DNA of 64,000 nt from assembly GCA_944381745.1 (NCBI GenBank), contig CALWMI010000063.1:1-64000 (forward strand), given 5' to 3'. Positions 1-8,630 of this stretch are shown one piece after another. A program made the position numbers and the translations under genes. How positions within the stretch are numbered: the stretch's first letter is position 1; each line of letters begins with the position of its first letter. This DNA is from an uncultured Lachnospiraceae bacterium (GTDB lineage: Bacteria > Bacillota > Clostridia > Lachnospirales > Lachnospiraceae). Under the pieces are notes generated by a model, which did no database searches, was not told the origin of the DNA, and worked only from the letters and a program-made list of their open reading frames with translations.

Positions 1-1428
1 CAGCTGTGGTGGGGCCATCGGATTCCCGCCTGGACCTGTGATGACTGCGGGGAGATCACCGTGGCCCGGGAGACCCCGGAGGTCTGCCCCAAGTGCGGCA
101 GCCGCCATCTGACTCAGGACCCGGATACCCTGGACACCTGGTTCAGCTCCGCCCTGTGGCCCTTCTCCACCCTGGGCTGGCCGGATGACACCGAGGACCT
201 GAAATATTTCTATCCCACGGACGTGCTGGTCACCGGCTACGACATCATCTTCTTCTGGGTCATCCGGATGGTGTTCTCCGGCTATGAGCAGACGGGAAAG
301 AGCCCCTTCCACACGGTGCTGATCCACGGCCTGGTCCGGGATTCCCAGGGCCGGAAGATGAGCAAGTCCCTGGGCAACGGCATTGACCCCCTGGAGGTCA
401 TTGACAAGTACGGCGCCGATGCCCTGCGGCTGACCCTGGTCACCGGCAACGCCCCGGGCAACGACATGCGCTTCTACTGGGAGCGGGTGGAGTCCAGCAG
501 GAATTTTGCCAATAAGGTGTGGAACGCCTCCCGCTTCATCATGATGAATATGGAAAGCACACACATGGAGGCCCCGGCCAGGGAGGAACTGACGGACGCG
601 GACAGATGGATCCTGTCCAAGGCCAACCGGCTGGCGGAGGAGGTCACCTCCAACATGGACCGCTATGAGCTGGGCATTGCCGTGCAGAAAATCTATGATT
701 TCATCTGGGAGGAGTTCTGCGACTGGTATATCGAGATGGTGAAGCCCCGCCTGTATGCTGGCGGGGAGGAGGGGACGAAGCGGGCGGCCCTGTGGACATT
801 GAAGACGGTCCTTATCCAGGCGCTCAAGCTTCTGCACCCTTACATGCCCTTTATCACAGAGGAGATTTTCTGTACCATCCAGGATGAGGAGGAGTCCATC
901 ATGATCTCCCAGTGGCCCAGATACCGGGAGGACTGGAATTATCCGGAGGAGGAGCAGGCCATCGAGACGATCAAGGAGGCCGTGCGGGGCATCCGCAACC
1001 TGCGCACCGGGATGAACGTGCCGCCCAGCAGGAAGGCGAAGGTGTTCGTCGTGTCGGAGGCGGAAAAAGTAAGAAAGATTTTTGAAAACGGTAAGAGTTT
1101 CTTCGCATTCCTGGGCTACGCCAGTGAGATAATGGTACAATCGGATAGAGCAGGCATTCCAGAGGACGCAGTGTCCGCAGTGATTCCCAGCGCTGTGCTG
1201 TACATTCCCCTGGCGGAGCTGGTGGACACAGCCAAGGAGCGGGAGCGCCTGGAGAAAGAGGAGGAGCGGCTCACCAAGGAGCTGGCCCGGGTGAACGGGA
1301 TGCTGAACAATGAGAAGTTTATGAGCAAGGCCCCTGCCGCCAAGGTGGCGGAGGAGAAGGCCAAGCTGGAGAAGTACACCCAGATGATGGAGCAGGTGCG
1401 GGAGCGCCTGGCCCAGCTGCCCGGGTGA
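1..1428 (+). CDS. valS: Valyl-tRNA synthetase, C-terminal part (5' end outside window)
   Basis: Charges tRNA-Val with valine in the cytoplasm. The reading frame is open from base 1, so the gene begins upstream and only the last 475 residues are here. The fragment opens with a QLWWGHRIPAW motif, followed by a CxxC...CxxC zinc-ribbon insertion and the DTWFSSALWPFS block. The class I signature KMSKS is at bases 355-369. The anticodon-binding helical domain follows. The last ~70 residues are rich in Glu, Lys and Arg and form the C-terminal coiled-coil arm typical of ValS. The IleS/LeuS alternatives are excluded by that arm and by the GNDMRFYWERVESSRNFANKVWNA-type block. No internal damage is seen. 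Confidence 0.97.
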   Translation, partial: QLWWGHRIPAWTCDDCGEITVARETPEVCPKCGSRHLTQDPDTLDTWFSSALWPFSTLGWPDDTEDLKYFYPTDVLVTGYDIIFFWVIRMVFSGYEQTGKSPFHTVLIHGLVRDSQGRKMSKSLGNGIDPLEVIDKYGADALRLTLVTGNAPGNDMRFYWERVESSRNFANKVWNASRFIMMNMESTHMEAPAREELTDADRWILSKANRLAEEVTSNMDRYELGIAVQKIYDFIWEEFCDWYIEMVKPRLYAGGEEGTKRAALWTLKTVLIQALKLLHPYMPFITEEIFCTIQDEEESIMISQWPRYREDWNYPEEEQAIETIKEAVRGIRNLRTGMNVPPSRKAKVFVVSEAEKVRKIFENGKSFFAFLGYASEIMVQSDRAGIPEDAVSAVIPSAVLYIPLAELVDTAKERERLEKEEERLTKELARVNGMLNNEKFMSKAPAAKVAEEKAKLEKYTQMMEQVRERLAQLPG

Positions 1429-1488
1429 GAGAAGGCCCTGCAGGGGGCTTGAGGGGAGCGCCTGCCAGGATGGAAGGAGGATTGGCGG

Positions 1489-3501
1489 ATGGATAAGCTG
1501 AGGAGCCTGGTCCATAGGGCTTGGCCGGAGGGGCTGCGGCCGGCGATGGCGGCAGCCTGGGTGAGGTACGCCCTTCTCGCGGCGGCAGTGAACCTGGTGA
1601 TCGAGGCGGCCTCCCGCCATTCCCTGGCGGAGGCGGTTCTCCATATCGGTGAGCGGCCGCTGGCCTACCTGTACAATACCCTGCTGGTCGGGGTGTTCTA
1701 TCTGGCCGTCTATCTGGCCAGAAGGAAGCTTTTTGCCGCCGCCTGCGTGACGGCGGTATGGCTGCTGGCGGGGATCGCCAACGGGGTGGTGCTGGCCAGC
1801 CGGGTGACGCCGCTGACCGGGCCAGATCTGAAGATCCTCACGGATGTGGCGGATGTGTTCCGCCTCTACACAGAGCCCTGGCAGCTGGTGCTGGCCGGGG
1901 TTGGAATCGCGGCGGCTGCCGCTGTGCTGGCCATTCTGTACCGCAGGAGCAAGCCGAAGGAAGGGCCGATGCATTACGGCCGCAGGCTGGTGGTGACGGC
2001 GGCTGTGCTGGCCGGTTTTGCCGGTGTGAGCCACCTGGCGGTGGAGCATAGGGTCATCTCCACCTATTTCAGCAACGTGGCCTACGCCTACCAGGATTAC
2101 GGTTTCCCCTACTGCTTCCTCACCAGCGTCTTCGACACTGGGGTGAACGAGCCCCACGACTACTCGGAGCGGCTGATTGTGAAGATTGCCGATTACGGGG
2201 AGGAGACGGTGCCGGAGGAGGAGGGCGGCCAGCGCCCCAACATCATTTTTGTACAGCTGGAGACATTCTTCGACGCGACGCTTCTGAACAATATCCAGCT
2301 GTCTGCGGATCCCATCCCCAATTTCCGGCGCTACATGGAGGAATATTCCTCCGGCTACCTGGAGGTGCCGGTGGTGGGGGCAGGGACGGCCAACACAGAA
2401 TTTGAGACGCTTGTGGGGATGAACCTGCGCTACTTTGGGCCGGGGGAATACCCCTATAAGACGGTGCTGTCAGACCAGACCTGCGAGAGCATGGCCTACG
2501 CCCTGAAGGGCATCGGCTACACGGCCCACGCCCTCCACGACAACACGGCGTCCTTCTACGGCAGGGATCAGGTGTTTGCCAACCTGGGATTTGACACGTT
2601 TACCTCCATTGAGCTGATGGACAGCGAGGAGAAGACGGAGACCGGATGGGCGGACGACAGCGTGCTCACCGGGTACATACTGGACTGCCTGCAGTCCACC
2701 CAGGGGTCGGACTTCGTCTACGCCATCTCGGTGCAGGGGCATGGGGCTTATCCCGAGGAGCCGGTGCTGAAGGATCCCGCGATCCAGGTGCTGGACGCCG
2801 CCACGGAGGAGGAGCGCTGCCAGTGGGAGTATTATGTCAATCAGCTGTACGAGATGGACGAGTTTGTGGAGGAGCTGATCCAGGCGGTGTCCGCCTGCGG
2901 CGAGGACACGGTGGTGGTCATGTACGGCGACCATCTGCCCACGATGGGGCTTAAGGCCAGGGATATGGCCAACGGCCATCTGTACAGCACGGAATATTTT
3001 ATATGGGACAACATAGGGCTGGAGAAAGAGGACAAAAATCTGGCGGCCTATCAGCTGGGGGCGGTGGTCACCGGACGGCTGGGCATCCACGAGGGCGTGA
3101 TGATGCGCTACCACCAGGAGCGGATGGGCGAGAAATACTACATGCAGGATATGGAGACTCTCCAGTACGACATGCTCTACGGGGAGCAGTATGCCTGGGG
3201 AGGGAAGAATCCCTTCGAGCCCTCCAGCCTCCAGATGGGTATCCGGGATATCTCCGTCCGGCATATTGAGTACACCTCCCAGAACCGGGCGTACGTGTTC
3301 GGGGAGAATTTCACGCAGTACTGCCGGGTCAGCATAGGCGGGGAGGATGTGCCGACGATGTTCCTCAACGGCAGCGCCCTGATCATCCACGATGTGAGCC
3401 TGCAGGCCGGGGACATCCTCACGGTGCGCGTGGTGGATGCCAAGGATACGATTCTGCGGGAGAGCAGCGGTTACCAGGTGCAGGCATCCGACCTGCCCTG
3501 A
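1489..3501 (+). CDS. LTA synthase family protein (sulfatase-fold phosphoglycerol transferase)
   Basis: Membrane enzyme of the LtaS/alkaline-phosphatase superfamily, which transfers glycerol-phosphate from phosphatidylglycerol onto a growing polymer outside the membrane. About five membrane helices lie in residues 25-185 and the extracellular sulfatase domain starts near residue 250 (NIIFVQLETFFD, metal-ligand Glu). The nucleophile candidate is Thr300 in GAGTANTEFE. His418 (VQGHGAYP) and Asp481-His482 (YGDHLP) fit the remaining metal and substrate residues. The last ~85 residues look like an extra IPT/Ig-like beta domain (IEYTSQNRAYVFGENF), which classical LtaS lacks. The start is set by GGAAGGAGG ten bases upstream. 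It could modify another polymer rather than lipoteichoic acid. Confidence 0.85.
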   Translation: MDKLRSLVHRAWPEGLRPAMAAAWVRYALLAAAVNLVIEAASRHSLAEAVLHIGERPLAYLYNTLLVGVFYLAVYLARRKLFAAACVTAVWLLAGIANGVVLASRVTPLTGPDLKILTDVADVFRLYTEPWQLVLAGVGIAAAAAVLAILYRRSKPKEGPMHYGRRLVVTAAVLAGFAGVSHLAVEHRVISTYFSNVAYAYQDYGFPYCFLTSVFDTGVNEPHDYSERLIVKIADYGEETVPEEEGGQRPNIIFVQLETFFDATLLNNIQLSADPIPNFRRYMEEYSSGYLEVPVVGAGTANTEFETLVGMNLRYFGPGEYPYKTVLSDQTCESMAYALKGIGYTAHALHDNTASFYGRDQVFANLGFDTFTSIELMDSEEKTETGWADDSVLTGYILDCLQSTQGSDFVYAISVQGHGAYPEEPVLKDPAIQVLDAATEEERCQWEYYVNQLYEMDEFVEELIQAVSACGEDTVVVMYGDHLPTMGLKARDMANGHLYSTEYFIWDNIGLEKEDKNLAAYQLGAVVTGRLGIHEGVMMRYHQERMGEKYYMQDMETLQYDMLYGEQYAWGGKNPFEPSSLQMGIRDISVRHIEYTSQNRAYVFGENFTQYCRVSIGGEDVPTMFLNGSALIIHDVSLQAGDILTVRVVDAKDTILRESSGYQVQASDLP

Positions 3502-3528
3502 CAGAAGGGAAGAGGGGAAAGTCAAGAG

Positions 3529-4947
3529 ATGGAGACAGGAGATCAGAGGACAGAGTGCCCGGCAGCGGGCCGGAGGATGGGGCTGCCGGGCAGGGGAGAA
3601 GGCAGCGCCCAGGGTCAGGAGACATCCCAGGCTTACCGGGAGGCTGCCGCGTATCTCCTCGACCTGCCCCGGTTCACCAAGAAGAATCCCATGGACAACA
3701 GCCGCAGGCTGCTGGCCGCCCTGGGGAATCCCCAGGACGGCTTTCGCTCCGTCCATGTGGCGGGAACCAACGGGAAAGGCTCCGTCTGCGCCTTCCTGGC
3801 CTCCATCCTGCAGCAGTGCGGCAGGCGGACGGGGCTGTTCACCTCCCCGCACCTGGTGCGGATCAACGAGCGTTTCCGCATGGACGGGGAGGATGTGGGG
3901 GACGGAGATTTTGTCTGGGCCTTCCGGGAGGTGGAGCAGGCGGTGCGCCGGCTCCTGCGGGAGGAAGAAAATTTCTGCCACCCTACATTTTTTGAGTGGA
4001 TTTTCGCCATGGCTGCGGTATTATTCAGGAGAAAGGGAATGGAGTACGTGGTGTGGGAGACGGGGATGGGCGGCCGCCTGGACGCCACCAACACCATCCG
4101 CAGGCCGGAGCTGGCCATCCTCACCTCCATCAGCCTGGATCACATGGAAATACTGGGAGACACGGTGGAGAAGATCGCTGCGGAGAAGGCAGGCATCCTA
4201 AAGCCTGGCGTGCCGGCAGTCTATGACGCCCGGGAGGAGGCGCCTGCACGGGTGATCGAGGAGCGGGCGCAGGCCCTGGAAATCCCCCTGCACCCCCTGA
4301 AACAGGGCATGTATGAAATTTTTGTTAAGCAGGATAAAAACATTGATTTTTCGCTGGATACTGGTTATTATGTATACAATGACATCCGGGTGCCCTCCCC
4401 TGCCCTGTACCAGGCTGTGAACGCCTCGCTGGCGGTCATGGCGGCAGATGTGCTGCACAGGGAGAAGGGGCTGTCCGCCCCAGCGGGGAGCAGCTGGGAG
4501 GACACGGTCCGCAGCGGGCTTGCGAAGACCCGCTGGGAGGGGCGCATGGAGGAGATCCTGCCGGATGTGTATGTGGACGGCGGCCACAACGAGGCCGGCG
4601 TGCAGGCATTTATCCATACCGCCAGAAGGTTGCGGGGCAGCAGGCCGGCGGTTCTGTTATTTTCTGCTGTCTCTGACAAAGATTACAATCATATGATTTC
4701 CAGTATATGTGAAGAGATAAAGCCAGACAAGGCCGTGGTGACGGAGCTTGCGGGGCGCCGGTGCGTGCCTGCCTCCCGGCTGGCCGGGATTTTCCGGTCG
4801 CATATGGAGGGCGAAGTGACGGAGGAGGCCGACATCGGACAGGCCTTCCAGACGGCGCTCAGGCTGAAGGGGGACGGGGTGCTGTTCTGTGTGGGCTCCC
4901 TGTATCTGGCGGGCGAGATTAAGAGAAGGAGGAAGCACGATGATTAA
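3529..4947 (+). CDS. folC: Folylpolyglutamate synthase / dihydrofolate synthase
   Basis: ATP-dependent Mur-ligase-type enzyme that adds glutamate to dihydropteroate and folates in the cytoplasm. The P-loop GTNGKGS starts at residue 79. It is followed by FTSPHLVRINERF, the WETGMGGRLDATN block and SLDHMEILGDTVEKIAAEKAGI, which carry the folate and Mg contacts. The C-terminal domain has VDGGHNEAGVQAF. At 472 residues it is about 30 longer than usual because of a Gly/Arg-rich N-terminal leader before the conserved YLLDLPRFTKKNP start. An internal initiation is possible but I see no better Met. The stop overlaps the next small gene by 8 bp, so the two are probably translationally coupled. Confidence 0.93.
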   Translation: METGDQRTECPAAGRRMGLPGRGEGSAQGQETSQAYREAAAYLLDLPRFTKKNPMDNSRRLLAALGNPQDGFRSVHVAGTNGKGSVCAFLASILQQCGRRTGLFTSPHLVRINERFRMDGEDVGDGDFVWAFREVEQAVRRLLREEENFCHPTFFEWIFAMAAVLFRRKGMEYVVWETGMGGRLDATNTIRRPELAILTSISLDHMEILGDTVEKIAAEKAGILKPGVPAVYDAREEAPARVIEERAQALEIPLHPLKQGMYEIFVKQDKNIDFSLDTGYYVYNDIRVPSPALYQAVNASLAVMAADVLHREKGLSAPAGSSWEDTVRSGLAKTRWEGRMEEILPDVYVDGGHNEAGVQAFIHTARRLRGSRPAVLLFSAVSDKDYNHMISSICEEIKPDKAVVTELAGRRCVPASRLAGIFRSHMEGEVTEEADIGQAFQTALRLKGDGVLFCVGSLYLAGEIKRRRKHDD

Positions 4948-5086
4948 CTACGAGGAAGAATTGAAGAAGTTCCAGCCAAGCCTCGAGGTGGAGGAGATGT
5001 CCGGCGCGATCAACAGCCAGGATCTGACGGACCTGACGGATATTTTGAAAGAGATTTTAATGGAAATCGGAATGCTTCGCCGCTGA
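4940..5086 (+). CDS. Small acidic protein of unknown function, coupled to folC
   Basis: 48 residues starting MINYEEELKKFQPSLEVEE. The ATG at 4940 lies inside the last codons of folC (8-bp overlap) and is preceded by GAGAAGGAGGAAG, a strong ribosome-binding site. The composition is acidic with two predicted amphipathic helices, and a DLTDLTDILKEI heptad-like stretch may form a coiled coil. There are no cysteines, membrane segment or signal peptide. The next gene, a zinc-ribbon/TPR protein, starts 17 bp downstream, so folC, this gene and the TPR gene look like one operon. I do not recognise a characterised family. Confidence 0.7.
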   Translation: MINYEEELKKFQPSLEVEEMSGAINSQDLTDLTDILKEILMEIGMLRR

Positions 5087-5103
5087 GACGGGAGGGTGCT
5101 TAC

Positions 5104-6486
5104 ATGAGATGTTTTATGTGCAATGAGCCTCTGGAGGAAGAGGATGCCGTCTGCATGAACTGCGGGGCTGACCAGAGGCTGTACCGGAGGATCCTCCGTC
5201 TCTCCAACAGCTATTACAACGCGGGGCTTGCGAAGGCCCGTGTCCGGGACATGACGGGGGCCGCCTCCTGCCTGCTCCAGAGCTTGAAACTGAACAAGAG
5301 GAATATCCAGGCCAGGAACCTTCTGGGCCTGGTGTACTATGAGACTGGCGAGACGGTGCAGGCCCTGTGCGAGTGGGTGATCAGCACCAATTACCAGCCG
5401 AAGAAGAACATCGCCAACGCGTATCTCAACGAGGTACAGACGAACAATACGAAGCTGGATCTGGTGGACCAGACGATCAAGAAGTTTAACCAGGCGCTGC
5501 TGTACTGCAGGCAGGGCAGCGAGGACTTGGCGGTGATCCAGCTGAAGAAGGTGCTCTCCATGAGCCCCAAGCTGGTGAAGGGGCACCAGCTGCTGGCCCT
5601 GCTCTACATGAAGGGCGAGGAGTATGGGAAGGCGAAGAAGGAGCTGCGGCGGGCGCAGATGATCGACACGAACAACACGCTGACCCTGAATTACATGAAG
5701 GAGATTATCTCTGTGGAGAAGATGCGGCCGGGCGGCGGGAAGAGAGGCTCGGACGGCATCTCCTACCAGAGCGGGAACGAGCTGATTATCCAGCCCAACG
5801 GGAGCTACCGGGACAACTCCCCGCTCTACACGGTGCTCAATATTTTCATCGGCCTTGTGGTGGGCGTGGCGCTGATGTGGTTCCTGGTGCTTCCCGCCAG
5901 GACGCAGGCCATCAAGAGCGAGCTGAACGACACGACGGTGGAGCTGGGCGACCAGATCGCTGCCAGGACAGCGACCATCGACACGCTGGAGCAGCAGGTG
6001 GAGAGCCTGCAGGCCCAGCTGGAGGAGGCGCAGCAGAGCACGGAGGACCAGGAGAGCGGCGTGCAGATGTACGACCTGCTGCTCCAGGCGCAGGAGCAGA
6101 GCGGGCAGGGGGACAATGTGCAGGCCAGGGAGACCCTCTCCCAGGTGAACCAGACGCTGCTGTCAGACAGGGGCAGAGCCCTGTACAATGAGATTGCGGC
6201 GGCTGTGAACGAGGAGGCCTTCCAGGAGCTGTTCCGCACAGGCACCGCAGCCTTCGACGACGGGGATTACGAGACGGCAGTCTCGGATCTGTCCCAGATC
6301 CTGGAGGTGGATGAGAGCTACGAGGACGGGGAGGCGCTGTACACGTACGCAAGGGCCCTGCAGGAGAGCGGGGACACGGATGCGGCTGTCCAGGCGTATG
6401 AGCGGGTGACCGAGCTGTTCGCCGGTTCCGGCTATGCCACGGAGGCGCAGCGCTATCTGGACGACCTGCAGCAGGAGACAGAGTAG
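5104..6486 (+). CDS. Zinc-ribbon and TPR-repeat membrane protein
   Basis: 460 residues. The N-terminus carries two CxxC pairs (CFMCNEPLEEEDAVCMNCG), a zinc ribbon. Residues ~35-210 are helical repeats with TPR character (YYNAGLAKA, ARNLLGLVYYETGE, AVIQLKKVL, GHQLLALLYMKGEEYGKAKKEL). One membrane helix lies near residues 240-262 (VLNIFIGLVVGVALMWFLVL). A coiled coil follows (about 270-310), then a second TPR block to the C-terminus. The topology suggests a cytoplasmic zinc-ribbon/TPR half and an extracytoplasmic TPR half, that is, a membrane scaffold. The partner is unknown. It is the last gene before the terminator at 6591. Confidence 0.8.
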   Translation: MRCFMCNEPLEEEDAVCMNCGADQRLYRRILRLSNSYYNAGLAKARVRDMTGAASCLLQSLKLNKRNIQARNLLGLVYYETGETVQALCEWVISTNYQPKKNIANAYLNEVQTNNTKLDLVDQTIKKFNQALLYCRQGSEDLAVIQLKKVLSMSPKLVKGHQLLALLYMKGEEYGKAKKELRRAQMIDTNNTLTLNYMKEIISVEKMRPGGGKRGSDGISYQSGNELIIQPNGSYRDNSPLYTVLNIFIGLVVGVALMWFLVLPARTQAIKSELNDTTVELGDQIAARTATIDTLEQQVESLQAQLEEAQQSTEDQESGVQMYDLLLQAQEQSGQGDNVQARETLSQVNQTLLSDRGRALYNEIAAAVNEEAFQELFRTGTAAFDDGDYETAVSDLSQILEVDESYEDGEALYTYARALQESGDTDAAVQAYERVTELFAGSGYATEAQRYLDDLQQETE

Positions 6487-6590
6487 CGGACTGGACAGGC
6501 CGCAGCGGCCAGGGCGCGCGGCAGGCAGAGGGCTATATACAACAGAAGATAGGGCAGACGGCCGGACAGCCGGAATCTGCAGGAGACAAG

Positions 6591-6630
6591 AGAGAAATTT
6601 GGATCGGTGCATCCAGGTTTCTCTTTTTTT
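6591..6630 (+). terminator. Rho-independent terminator after the TPR gene
   Basis: A 14-bp perfect stem including two G-U pairs (6591-6604 with 6611-6624) and a 6-base loop (CGGTGC) run into six Ts. It separates the folC/TPR operon from the sigma-F operon, so spoIIAA must have its own promoter between 6631 and about 6700. Confidence 0.9.
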
Positions 6631-6718
6631 GTGTGATAGCAAACGGCGGGGCTGTGAACGAGCCGGTGTTTTTGATGGGAGGAAGTGTATAAAAATGGAA
6701 AGAGGAGGGCATCCTGTA

Positions 6719-7033
6719 ATGAATAGGCAGATTTTCCACAAAGAAGGCGCGACGCTGCGGATTATGCTCCCCAGGGAGGTAGACCACCATGCTGCGGAGG
6801 AAATCCGCAGCGCGGCGGACCACATCCTGGAGACGGAGCTGATCGGGCAGCTGATCTTTGACTTTTCGGGGACGGAGTTCATGGACAGTTCAGGGATTGG
6901 CATGATCCTGGGCAGGTATAAGCGGGTGCGGTTCATGGGAGGCGCGGTGCGCCTCACGGGAGTCTCGGAGAGAGTCGGCAGGCTTCTGGCCATGGGAGGG
7001 GTCTATCAGATGATTGGGAAAGAGGAGGAGTAG
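6719..7033 (+). CDS. spoIIAA: Anti-sigma F factor antagonist
   Basis: 104-residue STAS-domain protein that, when unphosphorylated, displaces sigma-F from SpoIIAB in the forespore. The conserved FMDSSGIGMILGRYK motif contains Ser57, which matches the serine phosphorylated by SpoIIAB. The frame extends far upstream, but ATG 6719 is chosen because AGAGGAGGG lies 9 bases ahead of it and the protein then begins at the family's usual place. An in-frame ATG at 6695 is less likely. It is first in a three-gene operon, with spoIIAB starting 3 bp after the stop. I could not find a convincing sigma-H promoter upstream. Confidence 0.95.
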   Translation: MNRQIFHKEGATLRIMLPREVDHHAAEEIRSAADHILETELIGQLIFDFSGTEFMDSSGIGMILGRYKRVRFMGGAVRLTGVSERVGRLLAMGGVYQMIGKEEE

Positions 7034-7036
7034 AAG

Positions 7037-7498
7037 ATGAGAGAAGAGCACCATATGAAGCTGGAGATGGAGAGCCGCTCGGAGAACGAGGGGCTGGCGA
7101 GGACCGTGGTTGCAGCTTTCCTGCTGCGGATGAATCCCACGGTGGAGGAGATGAATGATGTGAAGACCGCCGTGTCTGAGGCGGTGACCAACAGCATCAT
7201 CCACGGCTACGGGAACGAGGTACATAAAATCATCCTCTCGGCGGATATCCTGGAGGATTGCATCACCGTCACGGTGGAGGACTTCGGCAGGGGGATCCCG
7301 GATATCGAGCGGGCAATGGAGCCCATGTACACCACCTGCCCGGCGCTGGAGCGCTCCGGCATGGGTTTCTCCTTCATGGAGGCGTTCATGGACGAGCTGC
7401 ATGTGACCTCCTCCGTGGGCAAGGGGACGGTGGTGCGGATGAAAAAGAGGATAGGGAGAGAGAAGGCGGGCAATGGAAGCTACGGCAGTGCTGATTGA
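7037..7498 (+). CDS. spoIIAB: Anti-sigma F factor and serine kinase
   Basis: 153-residue GHKL-type kinase that binds and inhibits sigma-F and phosphorylates SpoIIAA. Visible motifs are the N box (EAVTNSIIHGYG), the G1 box (EDFGRGIPD) and the G2 box (ERSGMGFSFME). The preceding SENEGLARTVVAAF segment is the sigma/SpoIIAA contact region of the family. The ATG at 7037 has AGAGGAGGAG 7 bases upstream; an in-frame ATG six codons later is an alternative. The last 26 bp overlap sigF, consistent with the coupled stoichiometry needed for partner switching. Confidence 0.96.
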   Translation: MREEHHMKLEMESRSENEGLARTVVAAFLLRMNPTVEEMNDVKTAVSEAVTNSIIHGYGNEVHKIILSADILEDCITVTVEDFGRGIPDIERAMEPMYTTCPALERSGMGFSFMEAFMDELHVTSSVGKGTVVRMKKRIGREKAGNGSYGSAD

Positions 7499-8189
7499 GC
7501 AGGCGCACAAGGGGGATAAAAGGGCCCGGGACCAGCTTGTGGAGGACAACATGGGGCTTGTGTGGAGCATTGTCCGCCGGTTTATGAACCGGGGCTATGA
7601 GCCGGAGGATCTGTTCCAGATCGGGAGCATCGGGCTCCTGAAAGCCATCGACAAATTTGACGTGCAGTACGACGTGAAGTTCTCCACCTATGCCGTGCCC
7701 ATGATCACCGGGGAGATCAAGCGTTTCCTGCGGGACGACGGGATGATCAAGGTGAGCCGGACAGTCAAGGAGAATGCGGGCAGGCTGAAGGGGGCGAGGG
7801 AGAAGCTGTGCGCCTCCCTGTCCCGGGAGCCCACCGTGGGAGAGCTGGCGGCGGCCGCGGGGCTCTCGGAGGAGGATGTGGTGCTGGCCCTGGATGCCTG
7901 CGCGGAGGTGGAATCCCTGCACAAGACTGTGTACCAGGGGGATGGGAGCGCCATCTCCCTCATGGACAGGCTGGAGGAGAAGAGCGACGAACAGGAGGGA
8001 ATCCTCAACCGGCTGCTGCTCCAGCAGCTGCTGCAGAGCCTGGACGGGCAGGAGGCCGAGCTGATCCGCCTGCGGTATTTCGAGGAGAGAACCCAGGCTG
8101 ACATCGCAGGACGCCTGGGAATCTCCCAGGTGCAGGTGTCTAGGCTGGAGAAGCGCATATTGGCGAAGCTGCGCGCCCTGGCGTTGTAG
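7473..8189 (+). CDS. sigF: RNA polymerase forespore sigma factor F
   Basis: 238-residue sigma-70 family factor that directs early forespore transcription. Region 2 contains NMGLVWSIVRRFMNRGYEPEDLFQIGSIGLLKAIDKFD and FSTYAVPMITGEIKRFLRDDG. Region 3 has SREPTVGELAAAAGLSEEDV, and region 4 ends with RTQADIAGRLGISQVQVSRLEKRIL, the helix-turn-helix that reads the -35 element. Linkage to spoIIAA and spoIIAB identifies it as sigma-F rather than sigma-G. The start overlaps spoIIAB by 26 bp. Length is normal. Confidence 0.96.
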   Translation: MEATAVLIEQAHKGDKRARDQLVEDNMGLVWSIVRRFMNRGYEPEDLFQIGSIGLLKAIDKFDVQYDVKFSTYAVPMITGEIKRFLRDDGMIKVSRTVKENAGRLKGAREKLCASLSREPTVGELAAAAGLSEEDVVLALDACAEVESLHKTVYQGDGSAISLMDRLEEKSDEQEGILNRLLLQQLLQSLDGQEAELIRLRYFEERTQADIAGRLGISQVQVSRLEKRILAKLRALAL

Positions 8190-8335
8190 AGGGCCGGGTT
8201 GGGCATTCCGCCTGCAGGCCTGGGCGCATAAAATGGCACCGGACATGGTATATTTTTTGGAAAAGAGAGGAGACTAGGGAACAGGACACCGCAAGGCCTG
8301 CAAAAAGGCAGGCCTAAGGAAGAGGGGATTGCCGT

Positions 8336-8629
8336 ATGCAGAGAGAGGAAGGCCGCAGGGAAGAAGGCCGCCGCCCAGGAGAGGCAGGATGCAGGGGAGA
8401 GAGCTGCCGTACAGGAGAGGAAGGCCGCAGGGAAGAAGGCAGCTGCCCAGGTGAGGGAAGCCGCCGGGAGAAGAGGGCGAGACGGGGCGTCCTGTGTATC
8501 GGGATCGTGCTGCTGATCGCCCTGGGAGCCCTGGCGTACATGGGCGTCAGGAGGAGCCGGGAACCCCAGCCCGAGGGGACGCTGGTATACTTGGAACCGG
8601 ATGGCACGCCCGGAGAGGGGCCAGCTTAG
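8336..8629 (+). CDS. Small single-pass membrane protein of unknown function between sigF and spoVAA
   Basis: 97 residues: an Arg/Glu/Gly-rich N-terminal half, one membrane helix (about residues 51-68, GVLCIGIVLLIALGALAYMG) and a short acidic tail. The N-terminal half contains a direct duplication: EEGRREEG recurs 24 residues later, and at DNA level a 72-bp repeat starts at 8343 and 8415. GAGGGG lies about 9 bases before the ATG, and the stop is one base before the spoVAA start, so it may be translated in the spoVA operon. I recognise no family. The repeats leave some doubt that the N-terminal part is conserved coding sequence. Confidence 0.5.
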   Translation: MQREEGRREEGRRPGEAGCRGESCRTGEEGRREEGSCPGEGSRREKRARRGVLCIGIVLLIALGALAYMGVRRSREPQPEGTLVYLEPDGTPGEGPA

Positions 8630-8630
8630 G

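Noticed and set aside
2470..3981. A 503-codon open frame on the minus strand across the LtaS-like and folC genes.
   Set aside because: It is antisense to two well-supported genes. Its His/Pro/Leu-rich translation is typical of the complement of GC-rich codons and has no recognisable motif.
6660..6700. Possible sigma-H promoter before spoIIAA around AGGAAGTGTAT.
   Set aside because: No GAAT-type -10 lies at the right distance, and the start site would fall almost on the ribosome-binding site.
8226..8250. Possible sigma-G promoter before the spoVA genes (GCATA and CATGGTA).
   Set aside because: The two elements are only 13 bp apart, too short for sigma-F/G promoters, so the match is probably chance.
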